64,000 nucleotides of DNA, taken from NCBI GenBank assembly GCA_937883755.1, contig CAKZYA010000061.1, positions 124,001-188,000 on the forward strand. Direction: 5' to 3'. The notes under the pieces were generated by a model. It worked only from the letters and a program-made list of their open reading frames with translations. It did no database searches and had not been told where the DNA came from. The first letter of the stretch is position 1, and every line of letters begins with the position of its first letter. Position numbers and translations under genes: made by a program. Shown here one piece after another: positions 51,478 through 61,300 of the stretch. The stretch is from an uncultured Flammeovirgaceae bacterium (lineage in GTDB: Bacteria > Bacteroidota > Bacteroidia > Cytophagales > Cyclobacteriaceae).

Positions 51478-52743
51478 ATGGAAGAAATACATAAGCAAGC
51501 ATTGACCCACGATCAGAACGATCCACTCAGGGAGTTTCGCGATCGTTTTCATATTCCTCACGATCATCAGGGTAATGAAAAAATCTATTTTTGTGGTAAC
51601 TCGCTAGGGCTTCAACCTAAAACAGTCTCTGGCGCAATAGACAATGAGCTAGAAGCATGGCGTACCTTAGGAGTGGACGGACACTTTACCGAGCCAAACC
51701 CTTGGTGGACCTATCATAAGCGTCTTAAAAAGCCGCTAGCTCATTTAATTGGTGCCCAAGAAGATGAAGTGGTAGCGATGAACAATCTAACCACTAACCT
51801 TCATCTGTTAATGGCTTCATTTTATCGCCCCACGGCTCATCGTTACCGAATTATGATTGAGGGTGGGGCATTTCCTTCCGACCACTATGCCGTAGAAAGT
51901 CAGATTCGCTGGCACGGGTTTAACCCGCAAGATGCACTCATCGAGCTTCGCCCCCGCCCAGAAGAAGAGACCTTACGGATGGAAGATATTATTGATGCTA
52001 TTGAACAGCAGCAAGATTCATTGGCGTTACTGTTGCTACCGGGTATTCAGTACTATACGGGGCAGTTTTTCAACTTGAAAACCATCACCGAGGTAGCCCA
52101 TGGTGCTGGAGCTAAAGTTGGTTATGACTTGGCTCACGCTATTGGGAATGTCCCTATGCAATTGCACGATTGGAATGTTGATTTCGCAGTGTGGTGCAGC
52201 TATAAGTATTTGAACTCTGGTCCAGGCAATACAGGTGGCGCATTTGTTCACGAACGGTATGCCAATGATTTGGAAATTCCCCGGCTAGCCGGTTGGTGGG
52301 GGCATCAGGAGGAAGATCGCTTTCAGATGAAACCGGGGTTCAAACCCATGTATGGTGCCGATGGTTGGCAACTAAGTAATGCTAATATTTTGCCTCTTGC
52401 TGCTCAACGAGCCTCACTGCAAATTGTAGCTGAAGCAGGTATTAATCAGATTCGCGAAAAGAGCCTGCAACTGACGGGTTTTCTGGAAGAATGTATTCAA
52501 TCTATTGATCCAGAACAAAAGTACATTACTGTTATCACCCCTCGGAACCCAGCAGAGCGGGGTGCTCAATTATCATTAGTATTTACTGATCGCGGAAAAG
52601 AGGTCTTTGAAAAACTCACTCAATCCGGTATTATTGTCGATTGGCGGGAACCCAGCGTCATCCGGGTAGCCCCAGCACCACTATACAATACTTTTACTGA
52701 AGTTTATCGCTTCAGCGAGATTCTTCGCGAAACTTTATCCTAA
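51478..52743 (+). CDS. kynU: Kynureninase
   Basis: A 421-residue PLP enzyme cleaving kynurenine or 3-hydroxykynurenine to (hydroxy)anthranilate and alanine. Motifs: IYFCGNSLGLQPKTV, WWTYHKRLKKPLAHLIGA, AMNNLTTNLHLLMASFYRPT, IEGGAFPSDHYAVESQI, GYDLAHAIGNVPMQLHDWNV and the PLP lysine in WCSYKYLNSGPG (Lys243). RLAGWWGHQEEDRFQM follows. Length is normal. The stop overlaps the kmo start (TAATG), so both are translated together. Confidence 0.95.
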   Translation: MEEIHKQALTHDQNDPLREFRDRFHIPHDHQGNEKIYFCGNSLGLQPKTVSGAIDNELEAWRTLGVDGHFTEPNPWWTYHKRLKKPLAHLIGAQEDEVVAMNNLTTNLHLLMASFYRPTAHRYRIMIEGGAFPSDHYAVESQIRWHGFNPQDALIELRPRPEEETLRMEDIIDAIEQQQDSLALLLLPGIQYYTGQFFNLKTITEVAHGAGAKVGYDLAHAIGNVPMQLHDWNVDFAVWCSYKYLNSGPGNTGGAFVHERYANDLEIPRLAGWWGHQEEDRFQMKPGFKPMYGADGWQLSNANILPLAAQRASLQIVAEAGINQIREKSLQLTGFLEECIQSIDPEQKYITVITPRNPAERGAQLSLVFTDRGKEVFEKLTQSGIIVDWREPSVIRVAPAPLYNTFTEVYRFSEILRETLS

Positions 52744-54086
52744 TGAGCAAAGGTAACATGACAATCTTAGGAGCAGGCCTCTCAGGATCACTGCTAAGTA
52801 CACTATTGTCGCAAGGTGATTACCGGGTACAACTTTTTGAGAAAAGGTCTGACCCTAGAAAATCTGAATTGGAAGAGGGACGATCGATCAATCTGGCGCT
52901 AAGTTATCGCGGGTGGAGTGCATTAGCGCGAGCAGGGTTAAAGGAGAGAGTACGTTCTCGGGCTATTGCTATGTGGGGTCGTATGATGCACGATGAGCGA
53001 GGGAATCTATCCTTTCAGCCTTACGGCACCGATGACCAAGCGATTTATTCCGTATCTCGCCTAGGGTTGAACCAATTGCTGATAGATGAAGCGGAAAAGG
53101 CGGGTGCTGAGCTATTTTTTGAACATCGGTGTGAGGAAATCTACTTGAAGCAAGGTAAAGCCATCATCCATGATTTAAATGAGAAAGAAAGCTTTCTCAC
53201 CGAACCTGATCTGCTAATTGGAGCTGATGGAGCATTTTCTACGTTACGAACGGCCATGCAGAAAACGCCTCGTTATAATTACAGTCAATCGTTCATTGAA
53301 CACGGATACAAAGAACTAAGTATTCCAGCTAAAAATGGAGAATTTGCCCTGGAACCTCACGCTTTGCATATCTGGCCTCGGGGAGGGTACATGCTTATTG
53401 CCCTGCCCAATGCAGATAAAAGTTTTACATGTACCCTGTTTCTAGCCTACGAAGGAAAAGAGTCCTTCGCGCAACTAACGAGTCCTACTGCGGTTACTCA
53501 TTTTTTTGAGAAACGTTTTCCGGATGCGCTAGCAGTGATGCCTGGGATTACCGAAGAGTTCTTTCAGAACCCAACTTCTGATTTGGTGACCATCAAGTGC
53601 TACCCCTGGTCGCGCTATGGTAAAAATGTGCTGGTTGGCGATGCGGCTCACGCTATTGTCCCTTTCTACGGACAAGGGATGAATGCAGGTTTTGAGGATT
53701 GCCGTATTTTTATGGATTTATTGCAAGAGCATGGTGGTGACTATGAGCAAATGATATATCGTTTTCAGGACTTGCGTAAGCCGGATGCGGATGCAGTGGC
53801 TGAGTTAGCTCTGCACAATTTCATTGAAATGCGGGATTTGGTGGCCGATCGGGAATTTCTGGAACGTAAGAAGGTTGAAGCTGAGCTACACCATCGTTTC
53901 CCTGACCGTTGGATACCTTTGTATACGATGGTCACTTTTACTAACATTCGCTATTCAGAAGCCTTGCGGATAGGACAGCAGCAAGACCGTATTATGCGCC
54001 AAGTAATGAAGCACTATGATTACGCATCCGAATTAACGGATCAGGATTACGAACGAATTGTAGCCTTGCTGGATAATGGCGAATAA
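52743..54086 (+). CDS. kmo: Kynurenine 3-monooxygenase
   Basis: A 447-residue FAD monooxygenase hydroxylating kynurenine. The FAD site is ILGAGLSGSLLSTLLSQ, with SINLALSYRGWSALARAGL and the second motif DLLIGADGAFSTLRTAM; later NVLVGDAAHAIVPFYGQGMN is diagnostic of the aromatic hydroxylase family. The overlap with kynU gives a two-gene kynurenine pathway operon feeding 3-hydroxyanthranilate towards quinolinate and NAD. Tryptophan dioxygenase and 3-hydroxyanthranilate dioxygenase are not in this window. Confidence 0.94.
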   Translation: MSKGNMTILGAGLSGSLLSTLLSQGDYRVQLFEKRSDPRKSELEEGRSINLALSYRGWSALARAGLKERVRSRAIAMWGRMMHDERGNLSFQPYGTDDQAIYSVSRLGLNQLLIDEAEKAGAELFFEHRCEEIYLKQGKAIIHDLNEKESFLTEPDLLIGADGAFSTLRTAMQKTPRYNYSQSFIEHGYKELSIPAKNGEFALEPHALHIWPRGGYMLIALPNADKSFTCTLFLAYEGKESFAQLTSPTAVTHFFEKRFPDALAVMPGITEEFFQNPTSDLVTIKCYPWSRYGKNVLVGDAAHAIVPFYGQGMNAGFEDCRIFMDLLQEHGGDYEQMIYRFQDLRKPDADAVAELALHNFIEMRDLVADREFLERKKVEAELHHRFPDRWIPLYTMVTFTNIRYSEALRIGQQQDRIMRQVMKHYDYASELTDQDYERIVALLDNGE

Positions 54087-54130
54087 TGAGTAATTGATGG
54101 TTCGACATTCATCATTACTCATTACTCATT
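54085..54130. repeat. AATGAGTAAT word palindrome overlapping the ends of two genes
   Basis: AATGAGTAAT (54085-54094) is complementary to ATTACTCATT at 54114-54123, and a second tandem copy lies at 54121-54130. It overlaps the kmo stop on one side. On the other it encodes the last codons and stop of the convergent gene. A similar but looser TAATGAGTAATGATTGATGA string follows the kinase stop at 6094. Confidence 0.55.
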
Positions 54131-55869
54131 GCTAAGGTTGAGGTATCTTTACAATCGACCACTTTATACAATGTTCCGTTACTCTTCGTGAAGATATATA
54201 ACTCGCCCGCACTATCAGTGCCAAAGCGAAGATCAACTCGACGACTCTCAGTGAGTGTTTCCAGATCGGTGGGTTGACCATCAAACTCAATACTTAGCTG
54301 GTAAACTGGGGCTTGCTGACCAAGCTCCATTTTATCTGCTTCAGAGTAGAATATCTTACCACGAGGTATGTCCCCAAACACATACTTGCCTTCTAAAAGT
54401 GGTACTTCGGTGCCGGTGTACACGAACCCACCAGATATGGCATTACCTTCGTCGTGATCGTACTGAGCCACTGGGTAGACGTAACCAGAGTCATTTTCAG
54501 GAAGCGGATACACCAGCTCAGGATTTGCCAGTGGGTCAAACAATAGCATTCCTTCCCGGTTAGGCCAACCGTAGTCGCCTCCGGCTACTCCTAAATTCAC
54601 TTCCTCTACGCTATGCTGACCAATATTGGTGATGAACATTTTACCTGACGTTTCATCCCACGAAATACGGTGAGGGTTGCGGAACCCTCGTGCCCAGACT
54701 TCAGAAACAGTACTAGGGTCATCAGCAAATGGATTATCTTCAGGAATTCCGTACTGACCATTAGCACTGTTAGTTCCGGAAGGGTTAATGCGAATGACGC
54801 TGCCCCAAATAAGATCGCGATTAGCACTCAAGAAAGGATAGCGAAGCCCGGAGCCACCGTCGCCTACACTTAGGTATAACATCCCATAGTCAGCATTGCC
54901 CAGTTGAGCCAGTGGATTGAAGGTAACTTCCTGAAATCCGTGAGAGCTACCGGTCATATCTACCCGTAATAGTTCCCGTTTGCTACCAGAGAATTGTTCA
55001 GCCTGTGGATCATTTGTTTTCCACTCTACAAGTACCCATTGCAGTTTGGCTTTAATACTATCGGGTAAGGGAAAATCGGCTGGAGCGGCATTGGCAGGTT
55101 CTGTATGAGTGGTATACAGTAACCCATTTTCTTTAAACTTAGGATGGAATGCAAAGCTACCAAACCCGGTACCGTAGCCTGGGACGTGAATAAAATCGGG
55201 TGACTCAGCATTCATATCTAAGTATACCTTAGAGGTGCGGTCGGTAATTTCGTAAAGTTGTCCGCGCAGATCATGTAGAAATAAACGTTCCTGCTCACCA
55301 TTTCCTAATGCTAATAGCTTATTAATACGAGCAACTGGTGGAACAGTATCAGTAGGAGGGGCAGTAAGCACTTCTTCTAAAACCAACCGCAAGTTTGCCA
55401 TTGGAATTTTCTCAGGTACCGGATTGAGTATACCGCCCGGACGATTGTTTTGACTCCTTTTTTCCCCTTGAGAGAACTTATGAATAAAGCCCAAAATATG
55501 CTCAATCTGCTGATCATCCAGCATCGTAAAGGCCGGCATATACTGGTTATATTTTTTGAACAATTCCTGTGCCCGTTCATCGCCTCCATCTATCATTTCA
55601 GGGGCATTGCTAATAAAAGAAACTAACCACTCTTTTTCTACTTGGGAGGTAACTCCGCTTAGGTTAGGGCCAATGACGGTTTCCTGAAAGTTATGACAAG
55701 CGGCACAGTATTGATTAAACAACTCTTGCCCATGCTGCACGGATAGTTCATCCCGCACAAAGTTAGCTTCAGCTACAGGTTGTGTTTCGGATGATGGGGA
55801 AGTGCAAGCTATAAGATAAAGAAAAGGTGCGAAGGTGGGCACTAGCAAGCGTAAGATACGATTTGGCAT
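54115..55869 (-). CDS. Cytochrome c / soluble sugar dehydrogenase fusion lipoprotein
   Basis: A 584-residue exported lipoprotein (lipobox LIAC, Cys22). Residues about 45-135 are a class I cytochrome c with the haem site CAACH and a later methionine ligand candidate (YMPAFTMLDD). Residues about 165-570 are a glucose/sorbosone-dehydrogenase-type six-blade propeller: FGSFAFHPKFKENGLLYTTH, LYLSVGDGGSG, RGFRNPHRISWDETSGKMFI and GDYGWPNREGMLLF. These enzymes oxidise sugars with PQQ or related quinones, passing electrons to the haem. Its C-terminal residues and stop come from an intergenic repeat word, so the tail has been altered. Confidence 0.85.
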   Translation of the reverse strand: MPNRILRLLVPTFAPFLYLIACTSPSSETQPVAEANFVRDELSVQHGQELFNQYCAACHNFQETVIGPNLSGVTSQVEKEWLVSFISNAPEMIDGGDERAQELFKKYNQYMPAFTMLDDQQIEHILGFIHKFSQGEKRSQNNRPGGILNPVPEKIPMANLRLVLEEVLTAPPTDTVPPVARINKLLALGNGEQERLFLHDLRGQLYEITDRTSKVYLDMNAESPDFIHVPGYGTGFGSFAFHPKFKENGLLYTTHTEPANAAPADFPLPDSIKAKLQWVLVEWKTNDPQAEQFSGSKRELLRVDMTGSSHGFQEVTFNPLAQLGNADYGMLYLSVGDGGSGLRYPFLSANRDLIWGSVIRINPSGTNSANGQYGIPEDNPFADDPSTVSEVWARGFRNPHRISWDETSGKMFITNIGQHSVEEVNLGVAGGDYGWPNREGMLLFDPLANPELVYPLPENDSGYVYPVAQYDHDEGNAISGGFVYTGTEVPLLEGKYVFGDIPRGKIFYSEADKMELGQQAPVYQLSIEFDGQPTDLETLTESRRVDLRFGTDSAGELYIFTKSNGTLYKVVDCKDTSTLAMSNE

Positions 55870-55970
55870 AATTTATCAGGTGTTGAACATCTAAAGATAC
55901 AACAGAATCAGCTATATCCGTAGTTCGTTACGGACTTTAGCAATTTTCTAGGTGGCTTGGGTATAAAGGC

Positions 55971-55998
55971 AAAAAGGTAATCTATCAAAGATCACCTT
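55971..55998 (-). terminator. Terminator of the small secreted protein gene
   Basis: AAGGT-ATCT (55974 onward) pairs with AGAT-ACCTT ending at 55998, one internal mismatch. On the minus strand five T follow the stem. It lies 46 bp after the stop of the 130-residue secreted protein gene. Confidence 0.6.
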
Positions 55999-56044
55999 CT
56001 TTCTGTTTTGTGAAGAATCGCGACAAGCCAGAGCGAAATAGTAC

Positions 56045-56437
56045 TTACTTGGTAGCAGTTATCGTCTTGTGATAAATCACAGTACCATCTTCTTGGTAAG
56101 TAACCAATCGGTAAAACCATATTCCAGATTGAGGCTGTTTATCTTCAAATTGACCATCTTGAGTATCCTGAACTTGACGGACCGTCTCAAATTGCATATC
56201 TATTCCGGCCCGTTGTATATATGTTTTGCCCGCTGAAGCTTTACTCAAATCCCACGAAAGATTGATTTGTCCAGCTTGGGTTTTAGCACTGAAAGAAACT
56301 ACTGTCTCAATAGAAGTAGAAAGTGATCCAGCGAAAACATTACTAGTGACTCCAACACTTAATAAGATTACTAGAAATGCGATTTTAGTAGAGTTAACAA
56401 CAGTATTCATACAAGTAATAGTTTTCTTGTTCTTCAT
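56045..56437 (-). CDS. Small secreted protein, fibronectin-III-like
   Basis: A 130-residue exported protein. The leader is at about residues 17-37 (KIAFLVILLSVGVTSNVFAG). The mature part of about 90 residues shows GQINLSWDLSKASAGKTYIQ, FETVRQVQDTQDGQFEDKQP and SGIWFYRLVTYQEDGTVIYH, a single beta-sandwich domain like those that end Bacteroidota surface proteins. No sorting domain follows. Function unknown. A second start (MNTVVNSTK) lies nine codons in. Confidence 0.65.
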   Translation of the reverse strand: MKNKKTITCMNTVVNSTKIAFLVILLSVGVTSNVFAGSLSTSIETVVSFSAKTQAGQINLSWDLSKASAGKTYIQRAGIDMQFETVRQVQDTQDGQFEDKQPQSGIWFYRLVTYQEDGTVIYHKTITATK

Positions 56438-56751
56438 TTACTTTGTATGCTGCACTATTAATGCTATAATTATATCTAATAAAAAAATAATTATATAATT
56501 CTGATGATCAGCTTGTTATGGAAAAGTACAAAAAGTCTTATTTAGAGAAACTGTCTCTGGATGAGACCGTATATGAATAACTTTCCCATAATGGGAAAAT
56601 CTAGATGAGCATTTTTGAGAAATACTAGATAAATTACAGTCAGAGAAAAGGTAGATTGTATCTACTTACAGAAGTTGATTTACTAGTTTGGTAGTACAAG
56701 GGAGATGGGTATGGTACCTAGTTCTGTAAACTACAGAATAATAAAAGCAGA
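56438..56751. other. AT-rich spacer, nothing recognised
   Basis: 314 bp between two minus-strand genes. Apart from the upstream region needed by the small secreted protein gene, I see no gene, hairpin with a T run or repeat of note. Confidence 0.4.
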
Positions 56752-57888
56752 TCAATCTGTAAAGTAATCAGGCAAATACACCGATATTAAACTCCCTTTA
56801 TTGATTCGGCTATTGGTATTTACCCGACCATGATAGTAATCAACCAGAGTTTTAACAATATACAGCCCTGCACCATCTCCTGATCGAGCATCGCGGTCAT
56901 GTTCCTGATAAAAGAGTTGGAAAATCTTTCCCTTGTCGTATTGAAGGTCAATGCCCTGTCCATTATCTAATACTGTCAGCTTCAGGTAACCATTAGGCAA
57001 TTTCTTGATCCGGATCTGAAGTTGAAGCTGCCGACGATTAGATCGGAATTTGATAGCATTAGAAACGAGTTGGTACAAAATCTCGCAAAAAACATCAGAC
57101 GAACCGTACCACTGGTGGCATAGAATTTTTAATTGGATTTTGGCCTTAAGGAAATCAAGGGTGGATGCGAAGCTTCGCATTACTGAGTCAACGGCTAAAG
57201 GTAATGCAAATGACTGAACGGATTTATCCAGCGACTTCAAGCTTTGCTGCACGTGAAAAAAACGGATGTATTTCTTCTCCAGATTTTCTTTGGATCGCTT
57301 TAGTAAGGGAAGATAAGAGTCAGTATTAGAAGGCGTATTCTTATTTGGTTGATTAAGCTGATCAATAGCTAACCCCAACTCATGTACTGAAGGGCGAAGG
57401 GTCGCCATAAGATCAGAAATTAGGATTTCAGTTTGTTGTACTTTACTAGGTTGGTTCTCTGGAACAGCCAAGTTGGTATGATATGATTGTAGTAGCCGTT
57501 TACGCTCTATGGCACACACTATACTCCGATATAGTTGAGGGCCCTCAAATTGCCCTTCAACAAGAAAATCCTGAAAGCCCAGTTTCACTACGCGTTGCTC
57601 AATGAGAGGAGATTCTACACTGGACAAAATGACAACAGGCAACTTAGCAAATAAATATAAAGCCCGACTTAGTAATTTGCTATTGACTGGATCTAGTAAA
57701 TCAACGCTGATGATCACCCCATCGTAAGTACGACGAGCAGCAGACAGGGCTGCTTGCTCAAAGTCCTCAAATACATCAACTTGAAATTGATCTTTCTGTG
57801 ACAACTCATGGGCAGCCCAACCAGGTTTCTTTGGAGAACTGGCTTCAATCACTAACAGCTTGTAAGGGCTACCTTTCATCATACACAA
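56752..57888 (-). CDS. Degenerate REC-kinase protein (pseudo-sensor) with intact ATP-binding boxes
   Basis: A 378-residue soluble protein with the same layout as its neighbour at 61525-62664. The receiver-like domain (about 8-135) keeps Asp63 in IISVDLLDP but has lost one residue of the acidic pair (VIEASS) and has Glu111 where the conserved lysine belongs (DFLVEG versus DYLVKG in the neighbour). The dimerisation region has no H-box: the position aligned to the histidine is Met161 in SDLMATLRPSVHELGL. The ATPase domain is intact: QLVSNAIKF (Asn277), LDNGQGID (Asp308) and GDGAGLYIVKTLV. It is probably a pseudokinase or regulator of the adjacent kinases. Confidence 0.8.
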   Translation of the reverse strand: MCMMKGSPYKLLVIEASSPKKPGWAAHELSQKDQFQVDVFEDFEQAALSAARRTYDGVIISVDLLDPVNSKLLSRALYLFAKLPVVILSSVESPLIEQRVVKLGFQDFLVEGQFEGPQLYRSIVCAIERKRLLQSYHTNLAVPENQPSKVQQTEILISDLMATLRPSVHELGLAIDQLNQPNKNTPSNTDSYLPLLKRSKENLEKKYIRFFHVQQSLKSLDKSVQSFALPLAVDSVMRSFASTLDFLKAKIQLKILCHQWYGSSDVFCEILYQLVSNAIKFRSNRRQLQLQIRIKKLPNGYLKLTVLDNGQGIDLQYDKGKIFQLFYQEHDRDARSGDGAGLYIVKTLVDYYHGRVNTNSRINKGSLISVYLPDYFTD

Positions 57889-57940
57889 TCATTCAGAGGG
57901 TTGAGGTACTTGAGCTTGAGTTAGTAACTTCGGTAGCCCG

Positions 57941-58378
57941 TCAGTTGAGACGGGTAGGACTTATCACACAAGAACCTAACCAGTAACGTTGGATATCATG
58001 AACGATATTTGTGAATTGAGTGAAATCCAACGGTTTGGCAATGTATGAGTTAGCGTGAGCATCGTAGGCATCGTTAATATCAGTTTCAGACTCAGAAGTA
58101 GAGAGCACTACCACAGGTATCCTTTTCAGCTTAGGGTCACTTTTAATTGTTTTAAGAACATCTCGCCCATCTATTTTTGGTAAATTTAAATCAAGTAGAA
58201 TAATATCAGGACGTAGGGTATTAAGCATATCAAGAGCTTCTTGTCCATCGCTAGCGATGGACAAATCGAGAGGCTCTTTGCTGCCTTTGAGGGCTTCACG
58301 CACTAAACGAGCATCGCCAGGATTATCTTCCACTAGCAATACTGATTTCGTTCTGACGGTTAGATTCATGGTCTTCAT
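57941..58378 (-). CDS. Single-domain response regulator, Rcp1-like
   Basis: A 145-residue receiver-only protein of the Rcp1 type (phytochrome-associated): SVLLVEDNPGDARLVREAL, then IILLDLNLPKIDG with the phosphorylation Asp63, VVVLSTSESETDINDAYDAH and YIAKPLDFTQF. The ATG at 58378 is preferred; the frame opens further upstream, but that would overlap the kinase gene by 143 bp rather than 56 bp. Rcp1 proteins receive phosphate from PAS/GAF kinases with a matching HisKA domain, as encoded immediately upstream. It lacks a DNA-binding output, so it acts by protein contact. Confidence 0.9.
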   Translation of the reverse strand: MKTMNLTVRTKSVLLVEDNPGDARLVREALKGSKEPLDLSIASDGQEALDMLNTLRPDIILLDLNLPKIDGRDVLKTIKSDPKLKRIPVVVLSTSESETDINDAYDAHANSYIAKPLDFTQFTNIVHDIQRYWLGSCVISPTRLN

Positions 58379-61300
58379 AGCTTCGGGCTTTTGATAGGGT
58401 AAAAAATATGGTAGTTCCCTGTTCTGGTGCTGATTCAATCCAAACCTCTCCTTGGTGTAGCTCAACTACTTTTTTTACAACCGCGAGTCCAATGCCAGTG
58501 CCGCTAATGTGAGGGTTTAGCTTTTTAAATATAGTAAAAATTTTGGTTTGATACTTCTTTTCTATACCAATACCATCATCTTTTACTGAAAACTGCCAGA
58601 AATCTGGCTTTTCCTGAACATCAATGAATATTTTTACGCCGTCTGATGATTTAAACTTTATACTATTACTGATTAAATTTTGGAAGAGTTGAATCATGAG
58701 AGTATCATTTCCTTGAACAACCGGAAGGTTACCACAGCAAAGCCGCACATTGTGTTCTTGAAAGCTCACCGCTAAATTCTGCTGTACTACTTGAATTACT
58801 TGGTTTAGTTCAACGGCATTGCATTGTTCAAAGCGATGTTCCACACGAGAGTATTCTAGTAGGGCATTAATAAGCCGTTTCATGCGTTCAGCCCCATCTA
58901 CTGAATAGTCAATAAAATCCCGGGCATCTTGATCTAATTTATCTTTGTAGCGATATTCTAGTAATTGTAAATAGCTACTGATCATTCGCAGAGGCTCTTG
59001 CAGGTCGTGCGAGGCGATATAAGCAAAGTTTTTGAGTTCATCGTTGGAGCGTTGCAATTGCTTCTGATAACGCATTGATGTCCTTTCGGCTACTTTTTTA
59101 GCAGTAATATCACGTGAAGCAGTAGTAAGTGCCATTATTTCACCATCAACTACCACTGCGGTGGAGGTAGTGTGAAACCAAATGTAAGCGCCACTTTTTT
59201 TACGAAACCGGAACTCGAACTCCTGCACAGTAGACTGTTCAGATAAATTATCCGATATTGGAGGAAATGAATCTTGCTTAAGAATGGGAATATCGTTGGG
59301 GTGAAAGTAGTGATAGAAATTATGTTGCATAAGCTCGTCGGGAGTATATCCGGTAATACGATAAGCTGAAGGGCTTACGTAGAGATAATTGCCATTAGGC
59401 TTATGCAGACATACCATATCGGTCATGTTGTCGGTTACCAGCTTAAGGTAGCGTTCTTTTTCAATCAGCAGATGATCCATCTCAGCCATTTGCCGAACAA
59501 TTTCCTTTTCAGTAGTAATATCGCGAGTGGTAGATGTGAGAGCAATTACTTGGTCATTCTCTACAACCATAGTTGATTGACTACGCACCCACCGATAGCT
59601 TCCATCTTTATTACGGATGCGATACTCAATCTCTTGAGTATTAGTTTGGTCAGAGGAGCTATCTGAAAGAGGCTGATGGAACGTACTGCGGACAGTAGAG
59701 ACATCATCGAGATGGATGAGACTATAAAGACTTAGAGGCATTAGCTCTTCAACGGTGTAGCCTATTACTCGTTCGCAAGAAGGACTTATGTATAAGTATG
59801 TGCTATCGGGGTTATGCAAACATACCAAGTCAGTCATGTTGGTGGTCATCAGCTCCAGATGGCGGGTTTTTTCAGCCAACTTTTTGTTAAGAGCTGCCTT
59901 TTGTTTTTTAACCTTTTTCTCGAGCGTAATATCACGACCAATTACAAAAAATAGCTCCTGGTAGGTATCAGGGGTGATACGCCACTCAATCACCCGACCT
60001 GAAGTAAGGCGAGCCTCGAACTTTAGAAACTGGCTATTTTCAGTAGCAGGCAATAAATGAGTAAACACTTTAGTATGATCGCTGGGGGCGATGAGTGATA
60101 CAAACTCTCGCCCGGCGAGTTTTTGATTGTCAGCGCCAAGTAAAGTAACAAAACAAGGATTAATGTCCAGAATGACACCTTCTTCATTTAGTACAGCCAT
60201 TAAATCGCCCGATTGTTTGAAGAACCGCTTAAAGACTTTGAACTCCTCCTGGGCTTTCACCTGTTGATCAATATTCTGAAAAGTACCGTACAACCGAACA
60301 CACTGGTCGTTATGAAATTCAGCCTTTCCAATGGCTCGTACCCAGCGTTCGTTACCCCGAGCCGTGATAATTTGTAGCACCTCATCGTAAGATGTACCAT
60401 GCTCTATGGCTTGCTTTACCACTCTCTGAATAGTATCTCGGCTACGCCCTGGTTTGTAGAAGTTGGTAGCAGTAGCTAAACTAGGGGTAAAACCTGGATC
60501 GGCCTCATGGATATTAAGAGTTGTTTTAGTCCAAGTTATTTTCTCCGTAGCTAAATCAAATTCCCAACCACCCAGCTGAGCCATGCTACCCATTTCTTCT
60601 AGTAGGTGTTTGGTCTTCTCCAGTTCCTTTTCCTTTTCTTTTAGAGAGGTTACGTCGGTATGAGCACCTAACATTCGGGTGGCTTTACCCTCTTTATTGC
60701 GGATGGCTAACCCTCGGCAGCGAATCCAGACGGTGTGGCCGTCCTGATGGCGGTAGCGAACAATCTGGTCGTAGGGATGTAGAGGATCCGCTAGATGCTG
60801 AGATAGATTCTCCATGGCTACCTTTAGGTCTTCAGGGAAAATGATATCTTGCCAAGCTGAGGGGGCGTGGGGCATATTGGCCGGATCGTAGCCCAGAGTT
60901 GTCCATAGTTTAGGGCTCATCCACTCGTGTTCTTGTTTTTCCAGATCCCAGTACCAGATTCCGTCTAGTGATGATTCCTGAACGAAGTCAAAAATTTTAT
61001 GATCAGAAGCAATCAGCTCGTAGAGTTCTTTTTTGAGATAGTGTCCAGATTGCAGTAACTCAGCCTGGCAATTTCCGGTATGATTAGACCTACGCAGTTT
61101 ATTGCCTATTTTTACGTTTTGATCAATCTCTTGAGTAAGGCCAAGTACCCAGAGAGCCTGTCCTTGAGGGGTACGTTTAATGATCTTTTCGCGAGAATAG
61201 AACCACTTGTATGAACCAGACTTGTGCAGCATGCGGTAGGCAAACTCTGAGATTTTGCCATCGGGTAACTCAAGCAGCTCAGGATTATGCTCTTTCAGAT

